DNA of 64,000 nt from Chloroflexota bacterium (lineage in GTDB: Bacteria; Chloroflexota; Anaerolineae; Aggregatilineales; Phototrophicaceae). The DNA lies in assembly GCA_016223085.1 (NCBI GenBank), contig JACRPS010000003.1, positions 1-64,000 of the forward strand, given 5' to 3'. Below, piece by piece: positions 19,431-27,774 of this stretch; position 1 is the stretch's first letter; each line of letters opens with the position of its first letter. The notes under the pieces are model-generated. The model was not told where the DNA came from. It saw nothing but the letters and a program-made list of their open reading frames with translations, and did not search any database. The translations under genes were made by a program, and so were the position numbers.

Positions 19431-19510
19431 AGCTGTAGTATAGGGGCGCTCATCCATGCGTCCCACTCCTATCAGGTTAAGGACAAAATGGTTGTCTTGC
19501 TGCGCTTGTG

Positions 19511-19606
19511 ACCCCTCCCCCTAACCCCCTCCCCGAATTCAGGGAGGGGGAAATGAGGGTGAGCGCGCCCTCTCCACCGAATTCGGGGGAGGCCGGGAGG
19601 GGGTCG
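19511..19606. repeat. GC-rich inverted-repeat element in intergenic region
   Basis: CCCCCTCCCCGAATTCAGGGAGGGGG followed by CCGAATTCGGGGGAGGCCGGGAGGGGG: two GAATTC-centred palindromic units. Confidence 0.6.
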
Positions 19607-19641
19607 AAAAAGGTGGTATGTTAATCTGGAGAACCTGAACA

Positions 19642-20445
19642 ATGAAACTCGCCATCAGCGGTAAAGGCGGTGTCGGCAAAACCACGTTGACGGCACTGCT
19701 GGCGCAGGTCTACGCCGATGCCGGGCGTGACGTGCTGGCGGTAGACGCCGACCCGGCGCCGTGTCTGGCCGGGGCGCTGGGGTTTCCGCCGGAACTGCGC
19801 GCGCGGCTGCGCCCAATTGCCGAAATGGATAACCTTATCGAAGAACGCACCGGCGCAAAACCGGGCACGGTCGGCGGTTTTTTCACGTTAAACCCCCGCG
19901 TGGACGACCTGCCGGAACGTTTCACCGTGCAGCATCGCGGCGTGCGGCTGCTGGAAATGGGCGGGATCGAAACCGGCGGCTCCGGCTGTATCTGTCCCGA
20001 AAGCGCCATGCTCAAGACGCTGTTCACCCACCTGCTGTTCCGCCCGGACGACATGCTGCTGCTGGATATGTACGCTGGCGTGGAACACCTGGGGCGCGCC
20101 ACCGTTGATTTTGTGGATGCGCTGCTGATCGTGGCCGAACCGACGCGCCGCAGTCTGGGCACAGCGGCGCAGATCAGGACGCTGGCAACCGACATCGGCC
20201 TGACGCGCCTGTGGCTGGTCGGCAACAAGGTGCGGAACGCCGACGAAATCGCGTTCCTGCAATCCGAGTCGCCCGGTGTTCCTCTCCTCGGTATCCTGCC
20301 GGCGCATCAGGCCGTGCAGGACGCCGACCGCCTGGGCGTAGCTGTCTACGATTACGTTCCCGTTTTGCGCCAGGCCGCCGAAAGTATCGCTTCAGCCATC
20401 GTCAGCATTTTGGCTGAACCTTATAACAGGGAGTCTTCATCGTGA
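19642..20445 (+). CDS. cooC: CODH/ACS nickel-insertion ATPase, CooC/AcsF family (copy 1)
   Basis: MKLAISGKGGVGKTTLTALLAQ; GSGCICPESAML (CxC motif). Confidence 0.88.
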   Translation: MKLAISGKGGVGKTTLTALLAQVYADAGRDVLAVDADPAPCLAGALGFPPELRARLRPIAEMDNLIEERTGAKPGTVGGFFTLNPRVDDLPERFTVQHRGVRLLEMGGIETGGSGCICPESAMLKTLFTHLLFRPDDMLLLDMYAGVEHLGRATVDFVDALLIVAEPTRRSLGTAAQIRTLATDIGLTRLWLVGNKVRNADEIAFLQSESPGVPLLGILPAHQAVQDADRLGVAVYDYVPVLRQAAESIASAIVSILAEPYNRESSS

Positions 20446-21230
20446 CCACCACTATCGCGCTGGCGGGCAAAGGCGGCGTTGGCAAGACTACCGTCGCCGC
20501 CATGATAATCAAATACCTCATGCAAACCAAGTCCGGCGCGGTCCTGGCGATTGACGCCGACCCCAGCAGCAACCTGAATATGGTGCTCGGCCTGGCTTTG
20601 GAATGGACGGTAGGCGACATCCGTGAGGATATTCTGGGACAGGTTAAACAATCGCTGACTGCCGGGGGCGCGGCAATGGGTTCGCTGCCCGGCGGCGTGA
20701 ACAAACGGGACTACCTGGATTATCATATCCGGGCGGCGCTGGCCGAAGGGTCGAAATTTGACCTGATCGCTATGGGACGTTCGGAAGGCCCTGGTTGTTA
20801 CTGCGCCGTCAATCACAACCTGCGCGAAGTGATAGACGGTATCAGCCGGAATTACCAGTATGTGGTGATTGACAACGAAGCCGGTCTGGAACACCTTAGC
20901 CGGCGCACCACACGCGATGTCCAGTTTATGCTGGTGGTCAGCGACCCCACCCAGCGCGGCCTGGTAGCCGCCCAACGGGTCGCAGCTTTCCGTCACGAAC
21001 TGGACATTCACATCGAAAAAGCCTATTTGATCTTAAATGGTCTGCGCGGTGGTTCCGTTCCTCCATCCCTTCAATCCTATATGGACTCGATGGATATTCC
21101 CCTGCTTGGTATCATCCCTGACGACGAGCAACTGATGCAGTTTGAGTCGGATGGCCGTCCGCTGGTGGAACTGGATGACGACTCGCCGGTTTACCGGGCG
21201 GTGGCGGCTATGATGCAGCGAATCCTTTAG
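20442..21230 (+). CDS. CODH/ACS nickel-insertion ATPase, CooC/AcsF family (copy 2)
   Basis: TIALAGKGGVGKTTVAAMIIK; GPGCYCAVNHNL (CxC motif); start overlaps upstream stop. Confidence 0.88.
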   Translation: MTTTIALAGKGGVGKTTVAAMIIKYLMQTKSGAVLAIDADPSSNLNMVLGLALEWTVGDIREDILGQVKQSLTAGGAAMGSLPGGVNKRDYLDYHIRAALAEGSKFDLIAMGRSEGPGCYCAVNHNLREVIDGISRNYQYVVIDNEAGLEHLSRRTTRDVQFMLVVSDPTQRGLVAAQRVAAFRHELDIHIEKAYLILNGLRGGSVPPSLQSYMDSMDIPLLGIIPDDEQLMQFESDGRPLVELDDDSPVYRAVAAMMQRIL

Positions 21231-21254
21231 GCATCGCAGACAGAGAGGCAGGCA

Positions 21255-22277
21255 ATGATTATTGGCATCCCTAAAGAACACCGCCGTTTTGAATACCGCG
21301 TCGGTATGACTCCGGCAGGCGTGTCTATTCTGACCGCGCGTGGGCATTCATGTTATGTCGAAACCGGCGCTGGCCTGGGCAGCGGTTTTACTGACGCCGA
21401 GTACGAGCAGGCCGGAGCGCGCATCGCCTATGGCACCGATGAAGTCTTCCGCCGGGCGGATCTCATCCTGAAAGTCCAGCGCCCGACCGAAGAGGAAGTG
21501 AGCTGGCTGCGCGGTGACCAGACAATCATGGCGTTTATGATGCTGGCGAGTGCTTCTGAGAACCGGATTAAGGCGCTGGAAGACAAACATATCACCAGCA
21601 TCGCTTATGAACTGATCGAGGACGAGCGTGGGCGGCTGCCGGTGCTGTATCCGCTGAGTCAGATCGGCGGGCGGATGGCGGCACAAATTGCCGCGCAGTG
21701 TCTGCAAAATGACAACGGCGGTAAGGGCATTCTGCTCGGCGGAGTCGCCAGCGTGCCACCAGCAGATGTGGTCATCGTCGGCGCCGGTGTGGTGGGCACC
21801 AATGCCGCCCATTCGTTTCTGGGCATGGGCGCGCGGGTCATCATGCTCGATCACGACCTGCGCCAGCTACAGGCCATCCAGGAGCGTTTCGGCGGGCAGG
21901 TGACGACAATGGTGTCCCATGACTTTAATCTGGCGCGGGTCTGCAAATTTGCAGACGTGCTGGTTGGGGCTATTCAGGTGCCGGGGCATCGTCCGCCGCG
22001 CATCATCACCCGCGACATGGTGCGCTCGATGCGGCCTCGCTCGGTCATTATTGACATGAGCATTGACCAGGGTGGGTGTGTCGAAACCAGCCGTCCAACA
22101 CAGCATGACGAACCTACGTTTATAGCCGAAGACGTAATTCATTATTGCGTGCCGAACGTGCCGGGTGTCGTCGGGCGGACGGCAACCCACGCCTTCCTGA
22201 ACGCCGCCTGGCCTTACATCCTGCGAGCCGTTGACGAAGGCGTTCAGGCCAGCATTGAATCGCATCCTACACTTTAG
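21255..22277 (+). CDS. Alanine dehydrogenase / PNT-alpha-like oxidoreductase (divergent)
   Basis: MIIGIPKEHRRFEYRVGMTPAGV...VETGAGLGSGFTD...IGGRMAAQIAAQ...VVIVGAGVVGTNAA...SIDQGGCVETS; region matching the catalytic His reads MAFMMLAS. Confidence 0.85.
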   Translation: MIIGIPKEHRRFEYRVGMTPAGVSILTARGHSCYVETGAGLGSGFTDAEYEQAGARIAYGTDEVFRRADLILKVQRPTEEEVSWLRGDQTIMAFMMLASASENRIKALEDKHITSIAYELIEDERGRLPVLYPLSQIGGRMAAQIAAQCLQNDNGGKGILLGGVASVPPADVVIVGAGVVGTNAAHSFLGMGARVIMLDHDLRQLQAIQERFGGQVTTMVSHDFNLARVCKFADVLVGAIQVPGHRPPRIITRDMVRSMRPRSVIIDMSIDQGGCVETSRPTQHDEPTFIAEDVIHYCVPNVPGVVGRTATHAFLNAAWPYILRAVDEGVQASIESHPTL

Positions 22278-22401
22278 CGAGGCGGTCCCGGCCAGAAGAT
22301 TAACCAGAGCGTTACGAGACCATTTCAGGACAATGAGCATTACACACAGCAGACCACCACCCGCCTTTATATCCGTCCAGTGACAAACGGAGAGGATATT
22401 T

Positions 22402-22415
22402 GTGATTTTTTGCAC
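22402..22415. promoter_or_regulatory. CRP/FNR-like operator upstream of the hdr operon (GTGA-N6-GCAC)
   Basis: GTGATTTTTTGCACTTG; matches GTGATTATTTTCACTTG at 6715 in 15/17 positions. Confidence 0.5.
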
Positions 22416-22469
22416 TTGCTGTTTCGAGTGCACATGGCTCACCATCAAGTTAAATAAACTTTATCAATA

Positions 22470-22567
22470 CTAAATCGTTGTTACATCGCATCGAAGCAGC
22501 GGCAAACCATCCAGTTTCATCACACCTGCTGAAAGTGAGCTTACGCTGCTTTCAGCTTTTGTTTTTT
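22470..22567 (+). ncRNA. Candidate structured 5' leader / attenuator of the hdr-mvh operon (copy 2)
   Basis: CTAAATCGTTGTT-ACATCGCATCGA-AGCAGCGG stem (22476-22482/22495-22501). AGCAG can also pair with CTGCT at 22526-22530. Followed by a hairpin and T-tract. Confidence 0.5.
22528..22567 (+). terminator. Rho-independent terminator-like hairpin in the leader of hdrC
   Basis: GCTGAAAGTGAGC-TTAC-GCTGCTTTCAGC followed by TTTTGTTTTTT; hdrC ATG at 22643. Confidence 0.7.
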
Positions 22568-22642
22568 ACCGGCTGAAACCAAAGGAGAAGCATTTAACCC
22601 CCTGTCACATGCTATCCCTGCATTGCGCGGAGGAGGTATCTC

Positions 22643-23248
22643 TTGACCGACCAGCAATCGTTATCCCTGCGTCGTGATTCTCTATCGCCGCCCCTCCCAA
22701 GTCCTGGCAGCTTCCTCGAAGAAGTGATGGACGCTACCCCTGGCGACTCGCGTCTCCAGATGTGTATCCAGTGTGGCACCTGCGGAGGGTCGTGCCCTTC
22801 GGCAGCCGATATGGATAACACCCCCCGGCAAATCTTTGCCATGATTCGAGCCGACATGCGCGAGGCCGTTCTCCGCAGCAACACACCCTGGTACTGTGTG
22901 TCCTGTTATTACTGCACCGTGCGCTGCCCACAGGAAGTGCACATCACCGACGTGATGTACACGCTCAAAAGCATGGCAATCCGTGACAAACTTTACGACG
23001 ACTCGACGGCCCCCGATTTTTCCCAGACGTTCATTGGCTACATTGAAAATTTCGGTCGCAGTTTTGAATTCGGTTTGGCGACACGCCATAACTTACGACA
23101 TCGCCCCTTCCAGCTTCCTTCGATGGTTCCGATGGGGCTGGGGATGCTCACCAAAGGCCGCATGGATTTAACGCCGCAGCGGATTGACAGGGTGGAGCAG
23201 CTTCAGGCGATTCTCAGCCGCGCCATCGAACTGGAGGTGACGGGATGA
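22643..23248 (+). CDS. hdrC: Heterodisulfide reductase subunit C
   Basis: CIQCGTCGGSCPSAADMDNTPRQIFAMIR...PWYCVSCYYCTVRCPQEV. Confidence 0.92.
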   Translation: MTDQQSLSLRRDSLSPPLPSPGSFLEEVMDATPGDSRLQMCIQCGTCGGSCPSAADMDNTPRQIFAMIRADMREAVLRSNTPWYCVSCYYCTVRCPQEVHITDVMYTLKSMAIRDKLYDDSTAPDFSQTFIGYIENFGRSFEFGLATRHNLRHRPFQLPSMVPMGLGMLTKGRMDLTPQRIDRVEQLQAILSRAIELEVTG

Positions 23249-24252
23249 GAAAATATCTGTTTTACCCCGGCTGTTCGTTACAGCGTAACGCGCGGGCCTA
23301 TCTGGACTCACTGATGGCAATCCGTGAGTTCATCGGGACGGAGTTTGAGGAAATCCAGGACTGGAACTGCTGCGGCGCGACCGAATACGTCGCCGTCCAC
23401 CATCTTGCCGCGCACGCTCTGGTCGGGCGAAATCTGGCGCTGGCAGAGCAGCAGGTGAACGGCACTCGTACCGTTATGGCAGCGTGCAGCGCCTGTTATC
23501 TCAATCTCGCCAAGACCGACAGCTACCTGCGGCAGGATGCCCATCTTGCTCAACAGGTGAACACCGCCCTTGCGGCGGGCGAACTGCACTACACGCCCGG
23601 TTCGGTGCGGGTGCGCCACCTGCTGGACATCATCGTCAACGACGTGGGGATTGATGCCGTCAAACATAAAGTGGTTCACCCGCTGAAAGGGCTGCGCGTT
23701 GCGCCTTACTACGGCTGCATGATCGCGCGGCCTGACCGCGACAATCGCTGGGATAATGTCGAGCATCCCGTCGCGCTGGACAGACTGGTGAAGGCGCTGG
23801 GCGCGGAAGTGATTGACTTCCCGATGAAGACGCACTGCTGCGGCGGGCACATGACGCAGATCAACCTGCCGGTGGCCTATGAACTCATCCGGCGCCTGAT
23901 TCACGGCGCGGCGGAATATCGCGCTGATGTGCTGGTCACGCTGTGCCCGATGTGCCAGTTGAATCTGGACGCCTATCAGGGTGAGATGAACCGTTACTTC
24001 CACACCAATTATCAGGTGCCCATCATTTACTTCACGCAGCTTATGGGGCTGGCCTTTGGCCTGGAAGCGGAAACCCTGGGATTGGGTAAGGAATTTGTGG
24101 ATGCTCGCCCTGCGCTGGGCCGGATAGGCATCGAATTACCGGCGGCTGAACCGGAAGCCGAACCCGTCGCCGCCCAACAACCCCGCCGGAAGCAGAAAGA
24201 ACAGGGCTTGCCCATGCCCCGGATGCCCGGCAGTGAGGAGGCGGACGCATGA
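23245..24252 (+). CDS. hdrB: Heterodisulfide reductase subunit B
   Basis: YLFYPGCSLQRNARAYLDS...DWNCCGATEY...THCCGGHMTQ (CCG motifs). Confidence 0.92.
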   Translation: MRKYLFYPGCSLQRNARAYLDSLMAIREFIGTEFEEIQDWNCCGATEYVAVHHLAAHALVGRNLALAEQQVNGTRTVMAACSACYLNLAKTDSYLRQDAHLAQQVNTALAAGELHYTPGSVRVRHLLDIIVNDVGIDAVKHKVVHPLKGLRVAPYYGCMIARPDRDNRWDNVEHPVALDRLVKALGAEVIDFPMKTHCCGGHMTQINLPVAYELIRRLIHGAAEYRADVLVTLCPMCQLNLDAYQGEMNRYFHTNYQVPIIYFTQLMGLAFGLEAETLGLGKEFVDARPALGRIGIELPAAEPEAEPVAAQQPRRKQKEQGLPMPRMPGSEEADA

Positions 24253-26282
24253 CAGCGCACAACGGCCATAGCGAGCAGGAACGAATCGGCGTGTACGTCT
24301 GCCACTGCGGCAGCAACATCGCCGGCACGATTGACGTGGAAGACGTTGCCCGCTGGGCAGCCGACAAGTTGAACCGGCGCGGTGTCGTGATCGCCCGCGA
24401 CTACAAGTTTATGTGTTCCAGTCTCGGTCAGGAATTGATCGAAAAGGACATCAGGGAACTGGGGCTGACGCGCGTGGTCGTCGCCGCCTGTTCGCCGCAC
24501 CTGCACGAGCAGACGTTCCGCGTCGCCTGCCGGCGTGCCGGCTTAAACCCGTACCTGTGCGAACTGGTTTCCATCCGCGAACAGGCGTCGTGGGTGCATA
24601 CCGACAAAAAGGCAGCCACCGAGAAGGCGAAAGCCATCCTGTCCGGCGGCGTCGAGCGGGTGATTCATCACCAGCCGCTTGAGCCGCTGCATGTGCCGAT
24701 TCACCCGGCCACGCTGGTTGTCGGCGGCGGCATTGCCGGTATCCAGGCGGCGCTGGAGATCGCGGACGCGGGCTTCCACGTTTACCTCGTCGAGCGCGAA
24801 CCGTCTATCGGCGGGCACATGGCCCAGTTTGACAAAACCTTCCCAACGATGGACTGCGCGGCCTGCATCCTCACCCCGCGTATGGTATCGGTGGGTACGC
24901 ACCCCAACATTACCCTGCTCACCTGGAGTGAAGTCGTTGACGTGCAGGGCTACGTCGGCAACTTTACCGTCACGGTGAACAAAAAAGCCCGCTACGTCAA
25001 AGAGGAACTCTGCACCGGCTGCGGCATCTGCCAGGAAAAATGTCCCAAAAAAGTGCTTGATGAAACCTTTGAGGCCGGCCTGGGCTACCGCAAAGCCGTT
25101 TATACACCATTCCCGCAGGCTGTGCCCAAATTCCCGGTGATTGACCGCCCCAACTGCACCTTCTTCCAGAAGGGAACGTGTCGCGCCTGCGAAAAACTGT
25201 GCCCGACCGGCGCGATTGACTTCAACCAGCAGGACGAACGGCTGACGTTGCAGGTCGGCAACATCATTCTGGCGACTGGCTTCGACATCCTCGACGCCCG
25301 GCGCATCGCCCAGTATGGCTACGGACGGCTGGCGAACGTCTTCACCAGTCTGGAATTTGAACGCCTGAGTAACGCCGCCGGCCCCACCAACGGCCAGATT
25401 GTGCTGCGCGACGGTGTGACCCAGCCGAAAACGGTTGGCATTATCCACTGTGCCGGCAGCCGTGACCGTAACTTCAATAACTACTGCTCGGCCATCTGCT
25501 GTATGCAAAGCCTCAAGTTCGCCCACCTCGTCCGCGAACGCACCGGCGCGACCGTCTATAACTTCTACATTGACATCCGCACGACGGCCAAAGCCTACGA
25601 CGAGTTTTACCAGCGTGTGCTGGACGAAGGCGCCATTCTCATTCGTGGCCGCGTGGCCGAAGTGACCGACGCCGCGCGCCTGCCCGGCGAAGACGGCAAG
25701 CTCATCATTCAGGTGGAAGACACGCTCGCCGGCAAGCAGCGCCGGATTCCGGTGGATATGGTTGTGCTGTCGGTGGCGCTCGAACCCCGCCATGATGCTA
25801 AGGAGGTGGCGAAACAGTTTGGCATCTCGTGCAGTTCCGACGGCTGGATTATCGAAAAACACCCCAAGCTCGACCCGGTGGCGACGATGACCGAAGGCGT
25901 TTTTGTGGCGGGCTGTGCCCAGGGGCCGAAGGACATCCCAACCAGCGTCGCTCAGGGCGCGGCGTCGTCGGCGCGGGTGCTGGCGCGGATTCAGCAGAAA
26001 GAAATCGCGCTGGAGCCGGTGCGCGCCAGCGTGGATGAAAGCAAATGCTCCGGCTGCCGCATCTGCAACGGCCTGTGCCCGTTCAACGCCATTCTGTTCC
26101 ACGAAGACCGGATGGTGACGGAGATCAACCCGGCGTTGTGCCAGGGCTGCGGCACGTGTGTGGCCGCCTGCCCGGCAGGCGCGATCAGCGGCACGGTCTT
26201 CAGCAACGAACAGGTGCTGGCACAGATCGAAGGGCTGCTGTTGCAGCCACTTGGCGCGTTAGAAGAACCGGTGCCGGTGTAG
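24249..26282 (+). CDS. hdrA: Heterodisulfide reductase subunit A (flavin and multiple 4Fe-4S)
   Basis: VYVCHCGSNIAGTIDVE; VVGGGIAGIQAALEIADAGFHVYLVEREPSIGGHMAQFDKTFPTMDCAACI; several CxxCxxCxxxCP motifs. Confidence 0.95.
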   Translation: MTAHNGHSEQERIGVYVCHCGSNIAGTIDVEDVARWAADKLNRRGVVIARDYKFMCSSLGQELIEKDIRELGLTRVVVAACSPHLHEQTFRVACRRAGLNPYLCELVSIREQASWVHTDKKAATEKAKAILSGGVERVIHHQPLEPLHVPIHPATLVVGGGIAGIQAALEIADAGFHVYLVEREPSIGGHMAQFDKTFPTMDCAACILTPRMVSVGTHPNITLLTWSEVVDVQGYVGNFTVTVNKKARYVKEELCTGCGICQEKCPKKVLDETFEAGLGYRKAVYTPFPQAVPKFPVIDRPNCTFFQKGTCRACEKLCPTGAIDFNQQDERLTLQVGNIILATGFDILDARRIAQYGYGRLANVFTSLEFERLSNAAGPTNGQIVLRDGVTQPKTVGIIHCAGSRDRNFNNYCSAICCMQSLKFAHLVRERTGATVYNFYIDIRTTAKAYDEFYQRVLDEGAILIRGRVAEVTDAARLPGEDGKLIIQVEDTLAGKQRRIPVDMVVLSVALEPRHDAKEVAKQFGISCSSDGWIIEKHPKLDPVATMTEGVFVAGCAQGPKDIPTSVAQGAASSARVLARIQQKEIALEPVRASVDESKCSGCRICNGLCPFNAILFHEDRMVTEINPALCQGCGTCVAACPAGAISGTVFSNEQVLAQIEGLLLQPLGALEEPVPV

Positions 26283-26293
26283 GGAGGTGAACC

Positions 26294-26752
26294 ATGACTG
26301 ATTCCTTTGAACCCGTACTCATCGGCTTCACCTGTAACTGGTGCAGTTACCGGGCTGCCGACCTCGCCGGCACGGCGCGGGTCAAGTACCCGCCCAATAT
26401 CCGCCTGCTGCGGCTGATGTGTTCTGGCCGGCTGGATCCAACGTTTGTGCTCAAGGCGCTGACGTCCGGCGCGGACGGCGTGCTGATTACCGGCTGTCAT
26501 CCCGGCGAGTGCCATTACCTGGAACAGAACTACAAGGCGCTGCGGCGCTTCCTGCTGCTGCGCCGGATGCTGACCCAGATGGGCATCGAACCGGAGCGCG
26601 TCCGGCTGGTGTGGGCCAGCGCCGCCGAAGGTGTCAGGCTGGCGCAGGAGATCACCAGCATGGTTGAGGAAATCCGCGCGCTTGGCCCGTTGAACTGGCC
26701 GCAAAACGGCAGTGTCCGCCAGCAGACCGAGGTGAAGGAGGAGCCGGTATGA
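26294..26752 (+). CDS. mvhD: Hydrogenase/heterodisulfide reductase linker subunit MvhD (FrhD/VhuD family)
   Basis: PVLIGFTCNWCSYRAADLAGTARVKYPPNIRLLRLMCSGRLDPTFVLKAL...GVLITGCHPGECHY. Confidence 0.92.
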   Translation: MTDSFEPVLIGFTCNWCSYRAADLAGTARVKYPPNIRLLRLMCSGRLDPTFVLKALTSGADGVLITGCHPGECHYLEQNYKALRRFLLLRRMLTQMGIEPERVRLVWASAAEGVRLAQEITSMVEEIRALGPLNWPQNGSVRQQTEVKEEPV

Positions 26753-27774
26753 GCGCCAACGGCAAACCCAGATTTGCGATGTACTGGGCGGCGGGCTGTG
26801 GCGGCTGCGAAATCGCCGTCCTGAACATCCACGAAAAAATCCTTGACGTGGATGCCAACTTCGAGGTGGTCTTCTGGCCGGTGGCGGTGGATACCAAATA
26901 TAAAGACGTGGAAGCCATGCCGGATGGCTCGATCACCCTGACACTGTTCAACGGCGGCATTCGCAACTCCGAAAACGAGGAACTGGCGCACCTGCTGCGC
27001 CGCAAATCCCAGATTCTGGTCGCCTTTGGCGCGTGTGCCTGCGAGGGCGGCATCCCGGGGCTGGCAAACCTCAGCACGCCGCAGGCCGTGTTTGAGGCCG
27101 CTTACGACAGCGTTTCCACCGACAACCCCGACAGCATCCGTCCTCAATCCGTCTGGAACGTCCCGGAAGGCGAACTCCACATACCGGAATTTTATCCGGT
27201 GCTGAAGACGCTCGATCAGGTCGTGCCGGTGGATTACTTCATGCCCGGCTGTCCGCCCGAATCGCACCAGATCGCCGCCGTCGTTGATCTCGTCATCCAG
27301 GCGCTGCAGGGCAAGGCTGAACTGCCGCCGCCGGGCAGTGTGATCGGCGCGGGCAGTTCGACCGTGTGCGACGAATGCCCGCGCGCGCGCAATGTGAAAC
27401 TCATCAGACAGTACCGGCGCATCCAGCATCTTTCGCGCGTGGACCCGACCTTGTGCCTGCTGGAACAGGGTATCCCCTGCAACGGCCCGGCTACCCGTGA
27501 CGGCTGTGGCGCGCTGTGCCCGAAGGTGGGCGCGCAGTGTATCGGCTGTTACGGTCCGGCGCAGGGCACGCTGGACTACGGCGCGCGCCTGTTGAGCGCC
27601 CTGGCATCGGTGGTGGATGGCAAAGAGCCGGAGGAAATCGAGCAGGCTCTCGCCGGCATCCCCGACCCTGCCGGTCAGGTGTACCGCTTCAGCCTGGCGA
27701 ATTCGCTGCTGGGAGCAAGCAAGGAAGCCTGGGAACAGGAGGAAGAAATCCATGAAGCAGCGCATCACGATTGA
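26749..27774 (+). CDS. mvhG: F420-non-reducing [NiFe] hydrogenase small subunit
   Basis: MYWAAGCGGCEIAVLNIHEKILDVDANFEVVFWPVAVDTKYKDVE; YFMPGCPPES; TVCDECPR. Confidence 0.88.
   Translation: MSANGKPRFAMYWAAGCGGCEIAVLNIHEKILDVDANFEVVFWPVAVDTKYKDVEAMPDGSITLTLFNGGIRNSENEELAHLLRRKSQILVAFGACACEGGIPGLANLSTPQAVFEAAYDSVSTDNPDSIRPQSVWNVPEGELHIPEFYPVLKTLDQVVPVDYFMPGCPPESHQIAAVVDLVIQALQGKAELPPPGSVIGAGSSTVCDECPRARNVKLIRQYRRIQHLSRVDPTLCLLEQGIPCNGPATRDGCGALCPKVGAQCIGCYGPAQGTLDYGARLLSALASVVDGKEPEEIEQALAGIPDPAGQVYRFSLANSLLGASKEAWEQEEEIHEAAHHD

Noticed and set aside
24543-26102. 519-aa minus-strand ORF opposite hdrA
   Set aside because: Antisense shadow of a GC-rich coding gene; hdrA on the + strand is unambiguous.
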